Below, piece after piece: positions 63,501 to 64,000 of a DNA stretch of 64,000 nt. The DNA comes from Elgaria multicarinata webbii (Eukaryota > Chordata > Lepidosauria > Squamata > Anguidae): assembly GCF_023053635.1 (NCBI RefSeq), contig NC_086183.1:28903501-28967500 (forward strand), read 5' to 3'. The stretch's first letter is position 1; every line of letters begins with the position of its first letter. The translations under genes and the position numbers were made by a program. The notes beneath the pieces were generated by a model. That model did no database searches, was not told where the DNA came from, and saw only the letters and a program-made list of their open reading frames with translations.

Positions 63501-64000
63501 CCATGGTTGGTTAATCAGGAGAGACTATAAAGTACAACCAAAACAGCTTTCTCACACACACTCCATAGGCGTTTGCGTGTGTGTGTGTGCACAAGCGTAA
63601 AGAGACACAAAGAAAATGTGTGTTTGTATGCACACACATTTTCTTTCTCTGTGTCTCTTTATGCACACACACACACACATAGGCCTATGCCTACGGAGTG
63701 TGCGACTGTGTATGTGGGGGGGGGGGGGCATGCCTAGACCAGGGGGGTATAGGGGGAGTATCTCGCAATATGCTGATCGCGAGATCCTCCCCCACAGTCT
63801 ACATGTGGAGAGCGATGTCCCGGGAGGAAGAGGACATCACGCCTGCCATTTTGGGTTGTTTTTTTTTTTAATGAAAAAGAGCGCACGAGTGCTCGATCGC
63901 AAATGTAAATCTTTTTAAAAAACAAAAACAAAATAAAACCCCATGCTCCCCTCTTCAGGAGCTCTTTAGCTCCGTGCCCCGTGCCTAGTTCCCGGCTCTT
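63501..64000. other. right edge, no BCAM exon seen
   Basis: TG/CA-rich inverted stretch (63575-63690) and a G run at 63718-63728. The preceding BCAM exon (end of Ig domain 2) is not here. Confidence 0.5.

Noticed and set aside
1-64000. virus-derived elements, CRISPR arrays or bacterial operon features
   Set aside because: No gag, pol or env-like segment, paired LTRs, regular spacer arrays or ribosome-binding-site-led gene runs were seen.

Overview
This is vertebrate nuclear DNA, most likely from a squamate reptile (lizard or snake). The evidence is dense interspersed repeats of squamate type: tRNA-derived SINEs with a LINE-like tail (Sauria-SINE type), CR1 and L2-like LINE 3' ends, a Dong/R4-type LINE, many short hAT and Harbinger-like non-autonomous elements, and abundant microsatellites. 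Two protein-coding genes are recognisable, both split into small exons with canonical GT-AG borders. I placed the exons by splice signals, reading phase and similarity to family sequences known from memory; no search was run.

Left part (2,061-20,080, + strand): a complete ten-exon CBL-family E3 ubiquitin ligase, called CBLC. The spliced product is 513 residues: a tyrosine-kinase-binding region (four-helix bundle, EF-hand-like loop, SH2), a linker helix, a C3HC4 RING finger, an acidic stretch and a short proline-rich tail, with no UBA domain. Introns 1-6 and 8 are heavily loaded with repeats. A 619-bp hAT element with a perfect 8-bp target duplication begins 14 bases beyond the exon 8 donor.

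Middle part (about 20,100-42,600): a repeat-rich intergenic stretch of about 22 kb with no recognised gene. It holds hAT elements with TAGGGTGACC ends, CR1 and L2-like LINE ends, a SINE split by a CR1, a Harbinger-like element containing a 62-bp tandem repeat, and a few coding-like open stretches that I cannot assign.

Right part (44,848-62,945, - strand): ten 3'-ward exons of BCAM (Lutheran/basal cell adhesion molecule), covering Ig domains 3, 4 and 5, a 12-codon stalk exon, the transmembrane exon, the cytoplasmic-tail exon and a terminal exon that supplies only the last Cys codon and the stop. The signal peptide and the first two Ig domains lie beyond the right edge. An 11-copy, 105/106-bp minisatellite sits directly upstream of one BCAM exon.

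CBLC and BCAM are also neighbours on human chromosome 19q13, but there both are read in the same direction. Here they are tail to tail, the layout of the paralogous pair CBL-MCAM on human 11q23. CBLC acts in the cytosol, ending signalling by receptor and Src-family tyrosine kinases. BCAM is a surface laminin receptor and adhesion molecule. I see no sequence evidence that they work in one pathway; their link is inherited position. No virus-like element, CRISPR array or genuine tRNA/rRNA gene was seen.
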